64,000 bases of DNA. Source: Porphyrobacter sp. HT-58-2 (GTDB lineage Bacteria > Pseudomonadota > Alphaproteobacteria > Sphingomonadales > Sphingomonadaceae). The notes beneath the pieces are model-generated. The model was not told the DNA's origin. It did not search any database and saw only the letters and a program-made list of their open reading frames with translations. Shown here in pieces: positions 35,312 to 45,500 of the stretch (within the stretch, counting starts at the first letter, position 1; each line of letters starts with the position of its first letter). The stretch lies in NCBI RefSeq assembly GCF_002952215.1, contig NZ_CP022600.1, positions 1,984,001 to 2,048,000 on the forward strand, in the 5' to 3' direction. The translations under genes and the position numbers were made by a program.

Positions 35312-36727
35312 ATGACCAAGCTTCCCGCATCCCTGCGCGCCGGCAGTGCTCTGGCCATCGCGACCGCCGCGCTCGCCATGCCCGCCCCCGCGCTGGCGGG
35401 CTGGGACCGGATCGAAAAGGTCGGTTCGGGCAATGTCGTCGACCAGTGCGGCGCGCTGGCGCTGCGGGCCTCCGACAACCGGGCGCTTGTCGTGCCGACC
35501 GGATCGACCATCGAGATCGAGGTCCTGGGCCACGGCATTGACCTCGTGAAGAACGAGGAAATCGAGTTCAATGGCGGCGGCCACACCATTATCAGGCGCC
35601 ACGGCGGGGCACAGAACGTAACGCGCAAATGCGGGCCGATCGGCTCGGTCAAGCTGCGGCTCACGGTCAACCGCGCCAATCCCGAGGTCGGCGCTCCGGC
35701 CGAGCGCAACTACACCTTGCGGATCGGCGGCGACCGCATCCGCGTCACTGCGGTCCTGCCCGGCACGTTCCAGAATTTCGGCTGGGACCGCCAGAGCTTC
35801 TCCGGCGGGAGTGGTGGCGGGGCTGGCGGCGGCGGCGCGGTGGGGGCGACCGGACCGGTGGTGGTGGGGAGCGGCCAGAGCTGTGCGGGTTCGCAGAGCT
35901 GTGGCGGGGGCGGCACCACCGGGGTCGTCGTCCCGCCGCAGGGGCCGGCCGGCAGCAGCTCGAGGAGCGAGTTCAGCACCAATCTCAGGGGCTGCATCGC
36001 CGGGCGGGGCGGGGACGTCCGGATGGTCGGCAACCGGCTGGTGATCACACTGCCCGATGATCGCAATGCGGTGCGCGACTGCATCACCAACGCGACCTTT
36101 GCCCGGGTCGCGCAAGTCTATGACCGGCTTGATATTACCTCAACCACGGCCCCGCAGATCCCGGCGATCCGCTACTCTGTGCGCGGCGGCGAGGGGGCAC
36201 GCGCAAGGCCCGCCAGCGATCCGGCCGCGGCGCGGTTCTCGCTCGACAGCGACTTTGCGATGCGGATGGTGGGCGTGCAGGATTACCAGCTGGTGGCGAC
36301 CAACTTTGCCTCGCGACAGCTGACGCTCGATGTGCGGGTGCAGTCGACGGTGCCCTATGGCGTGACCCGGATCGCGCCCGCCGCCTTGCGGCTGGCACCG
36401 CCGACATCGATCCGGCCCGCCGGCGGCCTCAGCCGTAATTCGTCCGCCATGCCGCCCCGCCCAACGGTCGCGTTCGACATTGATCTGGCCCCCTCCGATG
36501 TCACCTCCCGCCCGCTCGAATGGAGCGTCGCCGGGGCCGGCGGGGCGTGTTTCACCGCAGCATCGGGCATCCTCAATCCGCCCGCGGGCGCGCAGCGTGT
36601 CTCGCTGATTCTCGAACGGGTCTCTGCAACCGCCTGCGCCGGACAGAACGTGGCGGTTTCGGTTGCGCCTCAAGGCCGGGGCAACATCGGACTCTATGCG
36701 GAATCGACCGCGATAACGCTCAACTGA
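35312..36727 (+). CDS. Secreted protein, first gene of the secretin operon
   Basis: 471 residues. Signal peptide GSALAIATAALAMPAPALAG. The N-terminal part (VVPTGSTIEIEVLGHGIDLV, IEFNGGGHTIIRRHGG) is beta-rich. A Gly/Ser-rich linker (SGGSGGGAGGGGAVGATG) separates it from a middle segment (RGCIAGRGGDVRMVGNRLVI) and a C-terminal domain of strands. The RBS GAGG precedes the ATG at 35312. Its function is unknown; the export signal and location suggest it works with the secretin. Confidence 0.72.
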   Translation: MTKLPASLRAGSALAIATAALAMPAPALAGWDRIEKVGSGNVVDQCGALALRASDNRALVVPTGSTIEIEVLGHGIDLVKNEEIEFNGGGHTIIRRHGGAQNVTRKCGPIGSVKLRLTVNRANPEVGAPAERNYTLRIGGDRIRVTAVLPGTFQNFGWDRQSFSGGSGGGAGGGGAVGATGPVVVGSGQSCAGSQSCGGGGTTGVVVPPQGPAGSSSRSEFSTNLRGCIAGRGGDVRMVGNRLVITLPDDRNAVRDCITNATFARVAQVYDRLDITSTTAPQIPAIRYSVRGGEGARARPASDPAAARFSLDSDFAMRMVGVQDYQLVATNFASRQLTLDVRVQSTVPYGVTRIAPAALRLAPPTSIRPAGGLSRNSSAMPPRPTVAFDIDLAPSDVTSRPLEWSVAGAGGACFTAASGILNPPAGAQRVSLILERVSATACAGQNVAVSVAPQGRGNIGLYAESTAITLN

Positions 36728-36766
36728 TCCGCCCATCCTTGCCCTGATAGACCTAGAGGCATTGTC

Positions 36767-37231
36767 GTGATCCCAGCCCGTCATCTGCCGCGCCATGCCG
36801 CCCTGCTGACCGCACTCTGCGCCCTGTGGCTCGTGCTTGGCGAGAGCGGGCCGCAGGCCACGGCAGCAGCCCAGACCGATGCCGCCAGCGAGGCCCGGGC
36901 GCTACAGGCCCGGGTCGATCAGCTGACGACAAGACTCGCCGCGCTCGAAACGCTGGTGTCCCGGCAGGGGCGGACCATGACCTTCGGGGGAACCACTGCC
37001 GAAACCGAGCTGGTCCTGCGCGCACGGCCCGACACGCAAAATCTGGCGCGGATCGGCAAGGCTGACGCGGTGCTCCAGTTCGATCGTATCACGCTGATGG
37101 GCAAGGAAATCACCATCGATGCCCGACGCGCGATCCGGCTGGACGCCCCGGCGATCACCCTCAGGGGCCACGTCGAAGCCAAGGACATCGTCGACGTGCC
37201 GCTCAAGGGCATCAAGGCGAGGGACAACTGA
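36767..37231 (+). CDS. Secreted/coiled protein in the secretin operon
   Basis: 154 residues starting with GTG at 36767. An N-terminal hydrophobic stretch (HAALLTALCALWLVLGESG) acts as a signal or anchor, followed by a coiled-coil heptad region (EARALQARVDQLTTRLAALE). Then come short beta repeats (AVLQFDRITLMGKEITIDAR, RAIRLDAPAITLRGHVEAKD) resembling a narrow parallel beta-helix. It may form an elongated exported structure. Superficial similarity to VgrG spikes is noted, but no VgrG domains are present. Confidence 0.65.
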   Translation: MIPARHLPRHAALLTALCALWLVLGESGPQATAAAQTDAASEARALQARVDQLTTRLAALETLVSRQGRTMTFGGTTAETELVLRARPDTQNLARIGKADAVLQFDRITLMGKEITIDARRAIRLDAPAITLRGHVEAKDIVDVPLKGIKARDN

Positions 37232-37233
37232 CC

Positions 37234-37533
37234 ATGCCCCGCCATGCTGCCTGCGTGATGCTGGCCAGTGTCCTGATGGCCGCGCCGCCGCCGCTGGCCG
37301 CTGCGCCGGAGAAGGCCGCGCCCGGTCATGCCCCGGTTTGCCGGGTGGCCAGCCATGACCGGCTGGTGGTGCGGAGCGGGCGGGATATCTGCGCGCCGAC
37401 CCTCAATCGCAGCGGCAAGCCCGCAGCGGCAGGCTTCATGCCGACCGAATGCCCGCGATCCAGCGAAACCTACACCATCGACGCAGCCGGCCCGGCAGAC
37501 CGTTGCCACATTCCGGCCCGTAAGGAGAAATGA
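37234..37533 (+). CDS. Small secreted protein in the secretin operon
   Basis: 99 residues. Signal peptide HAACVMLASVLMAAPPPLAA; the mature part has four Cys (PVCRV, DICAP, TECPR, DRCHI), so two disulphides are plausible. The ATG at 37234 follows the previous stop by 2 bp. The start of the secretin gene lies beside its stop. It is possibly a pilotin-like or substrate protein for the secretin, which is speculation. Confidence 0.62.
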   Translation: MPRHAACVMLASVLMAAPPPLAAAPEKAAPGHAPVCRVASHDRLVVRSGRDICAPTLNRSGKPAAAGFMPTECPRSSETYTIDAAGPADRCHIPARKEK

Positions 37534-37535
37534 CC

Positions 37536-39212
37536 ATGTCCTTGCCGCTCCGCCCCGCCCTCGCGGCGGCCTTGATGCTATCGCTCGCCATGCCGCAAGC
37601 CGCCGAGGCTGGCCGCCAGCGCAAGTCCGAGGCGCCGGGCGATCTGTCGCTGGTCGCCGCCGATACCCTGCTGGAACGCGGCGTTGCGGCCCTGCGCGCC
37701 AATGATCCGGCGGCGGCGGCGCAATCGCTGTCGGAACTCGCCTCGCGCCAGCCGCGCAACGGCACAGTGCAGGCGCTGCTCGGCCTGTCCTACCAGCTCG
37801 CCGCCGACCGCGACCCGCAGGCGCTTGATCTGGCGCTGGCAGGATATGACATAGCCATGCGGAGCGAGCCGGGGCTGTACTGGCCTGCGGCGATGGCTGG
37901 CCGCGCGGCCTTCGATCAGGGCAAGTATGACGAGGCGCTGTCTTTCTTCTCGCGCGCGGCGTTGCTGCGCCCGCGTGACGGTCCAACCCTGTCGGCGGTC
38001 GCGGCGGCGGCCTACATGAGCGGCGACACTGCCCTCGCAAGCCTCGCCGCAGGCCGCGCGGCGGCGCTCGATCCCGGAGCGAATGGCGAGAACCTGCGGC
38101 TGGCGGCGCTGGCGGCGGCGGCCAATGGCGAAGGCGATACCGCCCGCGCCCACCTCGCCGCGCTGACCGATGCCTTCCCCGCCGTGGCCAGCGACACCGC
38201 CCCGCGCGTCGAGGAACTGCTCCAGACCGCCCCTCTCGATACCTATACCGCCACCGGAGACGAGCTGCCGGCAACCGAGCTGGCGCCTGACCAGATCTCG
38301 CTCGATGTCGCCATCATCCTGTCGCAGAACACCCGGCGCGAACGCAGCGGGTTCAACCTGCTTGACGGGCTGAGCCTGCAATATGGCGCGGGCCGCAACA
38401 CCACCCGCACGATCTCGACCGACAACGGCATCCGCACCGGCAATAATTACCAGCGGGTGCTGACCGGCTCGATCACGGTTCCGCAGATCAACTACAACCT
38501 CAACCTGTTCAACCGTGGCGGGCAATTCTACTCGGTCGTCGCCCGCCCGCAGCTGACCGCCTATCGCGGCGAGCAGAGCGAGTTCTTCATCGGGCGCACG
38601 CTGAAGGTCGCGATTGGCGGGGTCAATGCGGCCATTCTCGAACAGATCGATGTCGGGGTAGATCTCAAGGTCACGCCGGTCGAGATCACCCCGACCGGCA
38701 CGCGGGTGCGGATCGAGGCCGGGCGCAGCTTCCTCACCTCCGATCCGGCGGGCACTTTTGCCGAGGCGCTCACCACCTTCCGCCAGCGCGTGGTCGCCAC
38801 CGCCGAAATCGGCTTCGGCGAGACGTTGCTGCTGTCGGGTCTCAACGAAGCGGTTGAGGACCGGACCTATTCCAAGACGCCGGGGCTGGGCGATATTCCG
38901 CTGATCGGCAACGCCTTCAACGAGCGCAACACCTTGCAGCGGCGCGATTCGGTGATGGTGCTGGTCACCCCGGCGCGGCCGATGGTCGCCCCGGGTCGTG
39001 CCTGGGCGCGCGGCGATGCGGCGGCCAGTCTTGCGCGGCTGTGGACCGAGGTTATCGATCCCGTCAGCAACGCCGATGCCACAACAGCGGCGCTCGGGCG
39101 GGTGCGGTTCTTCACCCGGATGCAGCGCGGGGATGTGTCCACCACCTTCCCGGCGGCCAAGCCCGCGGCGCAGCAGATGATCGACGATCTGGTCGTCCCG
39201 GGCAGAATCTAG
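37536..39212 (+). CDS. TPR-secretin (GspD/PilQ-type outer-membrane channel)
   Basis: 558 residues, starting at 37536 (AAGGAG eight bases upstream) rather than the overlapping ATG at 37530. After a signal peptide (PALAAALMLSLAMPQAAEA), the N-terminal half (about residues 40-210) is TPR-like (LLERGVAALRANDPAAAAQS, NGTVQALLGLSYQLAADRD, KYDEALSFFSRAALLRPRD). The C-terminal half is a secretin core (ISLDVAIILSQNTRRERSG, ILEQIDVGVDLKVTPV) ending in the signature GLGDIPLIGNAFNERNTLQR before DSVMVLVTP. The usual N0/N1/KH modules are absent and no ATPase, pilin or inner-membrane partner is adjacent. It is an orphan secretin, of unknown cargo. Confidence 0.85.
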   Translation: MSLPLRPALAAALMLSLAMPQAAEAGRQRKSEAPGDLSLVAADTLLERGVAALRANDPAAAAQSLSELASRQPRNGTVQALLGLSYQLAADRDPQALDLALAGYDIAMRSEPGLYWPAAMAGRAAFDQGKYDEALSFFSRAALLRPRDGPTLSAVAAAAYMSGDTALASLAAGRAAALDPGANGENLRLAALAAAANGEGDTARAHLAALTDAFPAVASDTAPRVEELLQTAPLDTYTATGDELPATELAPDQISLDVAIILSQNTRRERSGFNLLDGLSLQYGAGRNTTRTISTDNGIRTGNNYQRVLTGSITVPQINYNLNLFNRGGQFYSVVARPQLTAYRGEQSEFFIGRTLKVAIGGVNAAILEQIDVGVDLKVTPVEITPTGTRVRIEAGRSFLTSDPAGTFAEALTTFRQRVVATAEIGFGETLLLSGLNEAVEDRTYSKTPGLGDIPLIGNAFNERNTLQRRDSVMVLVTPARPMVAPGRAWARGDAAASLARLWTEVIDPVSNADATTAALGRVRFFTRMQRGDVSTTFPAAKPAAQQMIDDLVVPGRI

Positions 39213-40963
39213 TCTTTCGCCGCCGTGCGGGCCTGCGCCAGCGCTGCCAGCGCCGCCAGCACGGCCTGCTCCGGCAGCGGCTTGAGTAGCAGCGGACATC
39301 CGCTGGCGGCGACCTGCTTTTCGGTCGCCAGCGTTGCATCGCCGCTCATCACCAGCACTTGGGCTGCGGGGGCATGGCGGCGCACCAGCGCGACGACCTC
39401 GGCCCCGCTATCCTCGTGGTCAAGGTGCCAGTCGGTAATCACCGCCGCCGGACGCAGGCCCGTTTCCAGCGCGGCGGCGACCTCGCGCGAATTGGCGAAG
39501 CTGGCAACCTCGGCGCCGTGCTGGCGCAACAGCTGCGTCATCGCCTGCCGGGTATCGGCGCGGTCCTCGACCAGCAGCACGGCGAGCCCCGCCAGCGAGA
39601 GGCCTGTGGCGGTCTGCGATCCACGCGCCACCTCGGCTCCTCCAAGTTCCGCCGCCGGCAGATCGAGCACGAAGGCACTGCCCCCCGTCCAACGCGGTTC
39701 GAACGTCAGCCCGCCGTCCATCAGGTGCGCCATCTCGCGCGCAATCGCCAGCCCCAGCCCCGACCCATGCCCAAGCCGCCGCGAGCCCGCGCCCTGGGTA
39801 TAGGGTAGAAACAGCGCCTCGGCCTCGTCCGCCGCGATGCCCACGCCGTCATCGGCGACCATTATTGCGAGACGCTCCCCCCGCCGCCGCACCAGCACCC
39901 GCACCCGGGTGCCGCGCGAATGGAGCAGGGCATTGGTGACGAGATTGCGTAGGATGCGGGTCAGCAGCGCGGGATCGGCGCGCACCGCCGCCGTGCTGCG
40001 CGCGGCGCGCAGATCGATTCCTGCCCGCCGCGCCGCAGGAGCCAGTTCGAGCGCCAGCGCGTCAAGCAGACCGGCCAGCGCGACCGGCTGGCAATCGGCG
40101 AGCAGCGTGCCGCTTTCCAGCCTCAGATGTTCGGCCATGCCTTCGAGCATCACCATCGCCTCGGCCAGCCCGCGCTCCACCCCGTCGGCGGCGCGCGCAC
40201 GGCGCTGTTCGTCGCTGGTGCGCTGCAACTGGCTGAAGAACAGCACAGCCGCCTGCAGGGGCTGCCGCAGATCATGCGAGGCCGCCGCGATAAAGCGCGT
40301 GCGGACATCGCGCTCGGCCTCGGTCTCGGCCAGCGCTCGGGCGAGATCCTGCGAAATCGCCTCGGCGCGCAGGCCCTGCGTCACCGCCGAGCGGATCGCC
40401 TGCTTCAGCACGAACGCCGTCCCGATCATCAACCCGCCGAACGCCAGCAGGAAGATCGCCAGCGAAGTCGCATAGACTGTCTCGGAGTTGAAGAAGAACA
40501 GCGCCGCCGATCCGAACACCGCGATGACGCCGAAGATGATCGTGCCGATCGATTCTGCCGTGGCAATCACCTGTCCGCTGATCGCAGCCGAATAGAAGAT
40601 CACCATCAGCAATTGCAGCGGCTCGGAGGCATAGGGCAGCAGCACCCACACGCTCGAAGCAACCGCCAGATCGAACAGCACCGCCACCACCTTGCCCAGC
40701 GGCGACCAGAACCGCGCAATCTCGGCGGCATCGGGTTTGCGGCGATAGAAGGCCAGCGGCACCACGATCATGATCGCGGTTACCAGTGCGGTCGATCCGG
40801 TCCAGAGCCACAGGTCGCGTGGCGGCATGAGCGGCGCGAACAGCGAATGGACATAGGCCAGCGTCCCGCCCACCAGCAGCGCAAGCAAGCCGGCAATGCC
40901 GAATTCGATGCGGGATTCGGTCGCCCGCACTTCCTCGTGGATCAGGTCGCGCTGGCCGCTCAA
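39209..40963 (-). CDS. Hybrid sensor histidine kinase with receiver domain
   Basis: 584 residues. Six or so hydrophobic segments in the first 190 residues form a membrane sensor. Then HisKA with RFIAAASHDLRQPLQAAVLF (phospho-His), an HATPase with NLVTNALLHSRGTRV and VADDGVGIA, and GHGSGLGLAIAREMAHL. A C-terminal receiver has the phospho-Asp in AAVITDWHLDHEDSG and Lys in LLLKPLPE. Its stop overlaps the secretin stop on the other strand (shared CTAG at 39209-39212). Together with the regulator upstream it probably controls the secretin operon, by proximity. Confidence 0.88.
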   Translation of the reverse strand: MSGQRDLIHEEVRATESRIEFGIAGLLALLVGGTLAYVHSLFAPLMPPRDLWLWTGSTALVTAIMIVVPLAFYRRKPDAAEIARFWSPLGKVVAVLFDLAVASSVWVLLPYASEPLQLLMVIFYSAAISGQVIATAESIGTIIFGVIAVFGSAALFFFNSETVYATSLAIFLLAFGGLMIGTAFVLKQAIRSAVTQGLRAEAISQDLARALAETEAERDVRTRFIAAASHDLRQPLQAAVLFFSQLQRTSDEQRRARAADGVERGLAEAMVMLEGMAEHLRLESGTLLADCQPVALAGLLDALALELAPAARRAGIDLRAARSTAAVRADPALLTRILRNLVTNALLHSRGTRVRVLVRRRGERLAIMVADDGVGIAADEAEALFLPYTQGAGSRRLGHGSGLGLAIAREMAHLMDGGLTFEPRWTGGSAFVLDLPAAELGGAEVARGSQTATGLSLAGLAVLLVEDRADTRQAMTQLLRQHGAEVASFANSREVAAALETGLRPAAVITDWHLDHEDSGAEVVALVRRHAPAAQVLVMSGDATLATEKQVAASGCPLLLKPLPEQAVLAALAALAQARTAAKD

Positions 40964-41604
40964 ATCACGCCCTGACGCCGTGCGATATCGACAGCCTGGG
41001 TGCGATTGCTGGCGCCGAGGAGTTGAAGGACCTGCGCCACATGCGCCTTCACCGTGTAGGGCGAGATGCCGAGGGCGCGCGCGATCTGCTTGTTCTCCGC
41101 TCCGCCTGCGAGCATCCGCAGGACCTCGATCTGCCGTTCGGTCAAGTCGCGCGCGGGCCCCGGGTAGAGGCTTTCGCGCGGACGGAGTTCGCCCGCAGGC
41201 CCCGCCAGCGCCATCATGCGGACCGGGTCGGGCAGGTAGCGCCCGCCCGCCAGCACCAGTCGCAGCGCAGCTTCGATCACTTCCGGGTTGGAAGATTTTG
41301 GAATGAAGCCGCGCACATCCAGCTCCAGCGCAAGCCGCAGATGCGCCGCATCCTCGCTGCCGGAGAACACCACGATAAGCGTGTCCGGCAAGGCCGCGCG
41401 CGCGGCGCGCAGGTTGGCGAAGGGATCCTCGTCAGGAATGTGCAGATCGAGCAGCATCAAGTCGAACGGCCCCGCCTCGCGCGCCAGTTCGAGCGCCCGG
41501 GCGCAACAATCCGTAATCTCGACCGTCGCCCGGAACATCGTCTCGATCGTCATCCCCATCGCTGCCGCGACGATCGGATGATCATCACAAATAATTACCC
41601 GCAT
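40960..41604 (-). CDS. LuxR-family response regulator
   Basis: 214 residues. Receiver domain: VIICDDHPIVAAAMG, phospho-Asp in FDLMLLDLHIPDEDP, Lys in RGFIPKSS. C-terminal LuxR HTH: LTERQIEVLRMLAGGAENKQ, then IARALGISPYTVKAHV. The start at 41604 skips a Cys-rich upstream extension. It overlaps the kinase gene by 4 bp, so they form a NarL/FixJ-type two-component pair. Confidence 0.9.
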   Translation of the reverse strand: MRVIICDDHPIVAAAMGMTIETMFRATVEITDCCARALELAREAGPFDLMLLDLHIPDEDPFANLRAARAALPDTLIVVFSGSEDAAHLRLALELDVRGFIPKSSNPEVIEAALRLVLAGGRYLPDPVRMMALAGPAGELRPRESLYPGPARDLTERQIEVLRMLAGGAENKQIARALGISPYTVKAHVAQVLQLLGASNRTQAVDIARRQGVI

Positions 41605-42110
41605 ACAGCAGCAGACCGCCCCCAAACCCCTGTCTCACAGGGTATTTGCTGCACGCAGGAAAGGCAACTCGCGGATTTACGAAGACCTGTGCGATCATTG
41701 CTTCTGCAAACATCCGGCCTCGGGCGTGCGCCCAGCCCAGGTCGCGCGTCTGCATGCATGTGCGGGCGGGTTTCAATAAACCCCGGACCGCACGATCAAT
41801 TGGTATCAGCATCCTTACAATTCGTACTTCGCTGTCACCGTGCTGATGACCGCTTGGGGGTCGATTCCGGAGCGGCAGCAGTTTTTCGGAAGAGGGGCGA
41901 AGCCGCCATACAGCTTTCGGGATCGAGCCGCGGCCCGGCTCATAGCCGGGAATGGGTGGAAAGGTGAACGGCGGGTTTGCTGTCGAGCTTCGTCATCCTC
42001 GGCGCGCTGACCGGTGCGGCCTTGCTGTGGCATGGCAGAGGGCATCTGCGCGTTTATCCAATTGAAACTGCTGATTGGTACTGCTCAATCCTCAGCTTGC
42101 GAGGGTTGCC
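41605..42110. other. Gap with repeat copy 7
   Basis: It contains the upstream region of the response regulator and one full dispersed repeat. A frame at about 41977-42131 reads LLSSFVILGALTGAALLWHG, a membrane-helix-like stretch running into the next gene; it has no clear start and may be a remnant. Confidence 0.4.
41858..41960 (+). repeat. Dispersed intergenic repeat, copy 7 (full length)
   Basis: It begins GGGTCGATTCCGGAGCGGC, carries AGGGGCGAAGCCGCCATAC, GGGATCGAGCCGCGGCCCGG and ends CATAGCCGGGAATGGGTGGA. Exactly 103 bp. Confidence 0.82.
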
Positions 42111-42533
42111 ATGTTTCTTGACGTGAACGACGAGTTTTGCGGGATCGCCTCCGACTTTGCGCGGATTGATTTCGTCCGCCCGACCATCACGGTCCGCGAT
42201 CTGATCCACCAACGCGTTCGGTTGGAGCTCGCGCGGATCGAAGCACAGCGCAAGATCGGCTCCTACACTGTCACGCGCACCGCCGAGGAGGAGCAACGCA
42301 ATGCCGGCTGCCGCCGTTCATCGCTGGCGGAAGCGATGTTGGGCGATGAGTGCGCAGCTCCCGACGCCGCATATGGTCAGCGCCAGCGGCGTGTCGCCGA
42401 ACAGGCCTTCGAACAAGGGCGCTTCTACGTGCTGCTCGACAATCGGCAGGCTGAAGATCTCGATCAGGTGATTGATCTCACCTCGGTCAGGCAGGCGACC
42501 TTCCTGCTGCTTACGCCGCTGCGGGGAGGCTGA
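42111..42533 (+). CDS. Small protein partner of the DUF4132 gene
   Basis: 140 residues from the ATG at 42111 (GCGAGGG upstream). Sequence: FLDVNDEFCGIASDFARIDF, VRPTITVRDLIHQRVRLELA, AEQAFEQGRFYVLLDNRQAE and DLDQVIDLTSVRQATFLLLT. No recognised family. It is separated from the DUF4132 gene by 3 bp, so the two are cotranscribed and likely act together. Confidence 0.65.
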   Translation: MFLDVNDEFCGIASDFARIDFVRPTITVRDLIHQRVRLELARIEAQRKIGSYTVTRTAEEEQRNAGCRRSSLAEAMLGDECAAPDAAYGQRQRRVAEQAFEQGRFYVLLDNRQAEDLDQVIDLTSVRQATFLLLTPLRGG

Positions 42534-42536
42534 GCA

Positions 42537-45500
42537 ATGCTGTTCAATCGCATTATGCGCGCTTTCATCAGTGCGGCCGAACAGGCGCCGCAAGTGCAGG
42601 AAATCCTGTCGGAAGTCGCGGCAATGACAGAAGCACGCCGCGATCGGTTGCGCCGTGCCGGTGCAGCCGAGGCCGCAGCGCCCGTAGCGGAAGGCCATCC
42701 GCCCTCCTCCCGAGGGGGCAAGGCAACTGTCCCCGCCTTCAGCCCGGGCGCATGGGATGCCACGGAACCGATGGACGCCCGCGCCAAACGCCTGCTGCCG
42801 AGCGTGCTCGGCTTGGAGAACAAGGCGATGCGGCAATATCTGCTCAACCGCGCAAAGGATGGTTCCGCATGGGACGCCGCGCGTGGCGAGCGCGATCAGG
42901 CCGCGCTCGACCATGCGCTGGCGAGCGGCGATCCGATCGACATAGCGCTGGATCTCTACGCCCGTCTGCCAGCACGCCGCGGCCTGCCCAATCCCGAAGG
43001 CGAATTGCGGCGGCTGAATGCGGCCTTCGACGGGGCGCATCATGCGGCGTGGAAGAAGGTCGGCTACGAGCCCGCCTTCAGCGATGCGCAGATGCGCAAG
43101 GCGCTCACCGCGATGGGGGCGCTGATCGCGAGCGGCGTGAACGATTACATGTCGCCGTTCGATTACCACTACCGCACCATCGTCAAGGCAGCGGCCGCCG
43201 ATGGCTGGCCCAAGTGGAAGCCTGCCTTGATCGCGGCCCTGTCCGCCGGGTTCGGAGGCGACACGGTGCGCTTCAGCGATGTGGTGAAGCTGACCGAAAA
43301 GCTGATCGAGGAAACCCCGCTCGACGCAGCGGACATCCCCGAACTGGTGGCGGCGGCCGAGGAAGGCGCGCGGCTCGATGCAATCCGGGCGGCCATCGCA
43401 GCGGAGCTCCACCCCGCCGCCGCCGATGCGCTGTTCGCGCTGCTCGATGGCGGAACGGCGATGCTCCACTCCAAGACCGCCGAGACCGAAGCCCTGCGCG
43501 CGCTTTCGCCGCAGGAGCGCGGCACGATCTTCGTCCAGCTACTTGACGTGCTGACCGACCCCGCAAGGTTCGGCTTTACCCATTGGGGGCAGCTCCAAAG
43601 GGAGAAAGGCGTTTATCGCTTCGGCGTTGTCTATCAGGAGATACCGTTCCAGCTGGGCGGGCTGTTCCTTGGGCTTACCCGCCGTGCCATCGACCTGCCC
43701 CATGCAGATGCCACGCTGGCGCGGATGTTCGACCTGCTGCCCAAGCTGGGAACGCTGCGCGACCGCAAGTTCCTCGGCCTGTTTCTCGATACTGCCAAAC
43801 AGCACCCGACAGGCCAGACTGCCGCCGCCTTGCTCGCCTTTATCCGCGATCCGGGCGAGCATCATCCGTTCAGGGAATTCCGGGTCGAGATCGAGGATGC
43901 GATACGCTTCCTGCCCAACGGCAAACAGACGGCGGGGGCCGCTGCGGCGAGCCCGCTTGCAGGCCTGCCGCCGCTGCCGCTGCCTGAACTCGATTTCGAC
44001 GCCTACAGTTGCTCCTACGGGCTGCGCGAGCATTTCGAGAACCTGTTCGACGCCCGGCTTTACGATGAGGCGCACCGCGATCTGATCGGACGTTTGGCCA
44101 CACTGCAAGCCGCGCTTCAGCACCATCACGACAGCGGCGGCGACCGTTCCCCTGCGACACTGGCGAAAGTGGTTGGTGCCAACGGCTTTCCCGGCGTGCG
44201 GTTCAACGACTGGTTCCTGGCCGACACCGCCCGGCTGGGCGCGCAGCTGGAACAACGCCTGAAGGTTTATGCTCCCTTCGTTACCGCCTATCCCGAACAG
44301 GCGCGGCAACTCAGCACACTCACGTCGACCATCCGGGGGGAGAGCAAGCCGAGCAAGGCGTGGCTGAAGGAAGGCCATGCCGCGCTGGAGGGCGTGCCGC
44401 CCGAACTGATCGCGCAGATGCTCGACCGGTTGATGGAGCGCCCGATCGACACGATTGTCGACATGCGCGGGGATGCGGCCCTGCGCACGCTGGTGCTGTT
44501 GGCGAGCGGACTTGACCCTGCGATGTTCGGCCCGCGGCTGGCGACGTTCGCGCTCCGGCATTGCTACATCAAGGAACGCGGCCACCACGGGACCGCCGGC
44601 TTCCGTGACGAGCGGATGGGCAATGCCTGCATTATCGCCCTGAGCGAAATGCCCGCAGGCGCAGGCATCCGCTATATGGCGCGGGTCCAGAACCGCGTGA
44701 ACTATCCGAAGATCAAGGGCTTTATCGACAAGCGCTTCGACGCTGCCGCCAAGGCCGCCAAGATAACCCGCGGCGAGCTGGACGAGCTGATCGTGCCGGT
44801 TCACGGGCTGGACGCCGAAGGAACGCTGACCCGACCGATCGGAGACGGGAAGGGCATCGTGCGGCTGAACGGCAGCAAGGTCGAGGTGACGTGGATTGCC
44901 GCAAGTGGCCAGGCCGTGAAGTCGGCCTCTGCCGGGATGAAGGCCGATGCCGCCGCGCTCAAGGCATTCCGCGCACAGGTGACCGAGATCAAGGCCGACA
45001 TCACCGTGCAGACCGCGAGGTTGCAGCGGCTCTATCTCGAAAACCGCGAATGGCCGCTCGACCAGTGGCGGCGCCGCTATGCCGAACACCCGCTGCTGGG
45101 CGCGTTGGCGCAGCGGCTGGTGTGGTGGGTTGGCGTAGGCGAAGGCGAAGGCGACAAGGTCGCGGTGATACCCGAGGCGCGCGGCACGGTGCTTCGCGGA
45201 CTCGACGACAAGCCCATCACCCCCAACCCCGCCGCTCGCGTTCGCCTGTGGCACCCGATCGAAGCCTCGCTCCCCGAGATCGAGGCATGGCGCGACCGGC
45301 TGGAGCAAGCGGGACTCCAGCAGCCCTTCCCGCAGGTCTGGCGCGAGGTCTATCTGCTCACCGATGCCGAGCGAACGACGCGGACCTACACCAACCGTTG
45401 GTCGGGCCATATCCTACGCCAGCACCAGGCGATGGAACTGGCGCGGGCGAACGGCTGGAGCGCGACCCACCAGACCGGGTTCGACAGTTCGCGCAGTACG

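Noticed and set aside
36767..37231. T6SS VgrG-like spike protein
   Set aside because: The short beta repeats resemble spike regions, but the protein lacks gp27/gp5 domains, is only 154 residues and no other T6SS genes are present.
36919..38274. 451-codon Arg/Pro-rich minus-strand open frame
   Set aside because: It overlaps three plus-strand genes with signal peptides and matches no family; composition is that of an antisense shadow.
37578..39299. 573-codon minus-strand open frame opposite the secretin
   Set aside because: It is a shadow of the high-GC secretin gene. The plus strand has the secretin signature, signal peptide and RBS; the antisense product is low-complexity and unlike any family.
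43539..45410. 623-codon minus-strand open frame opposite the DUF4132 gene
   Set aside because: High GC suppresses stops on the antisense strand. The plus-strand product carries the recognisable DUF4132 pattern, so this is spurious.
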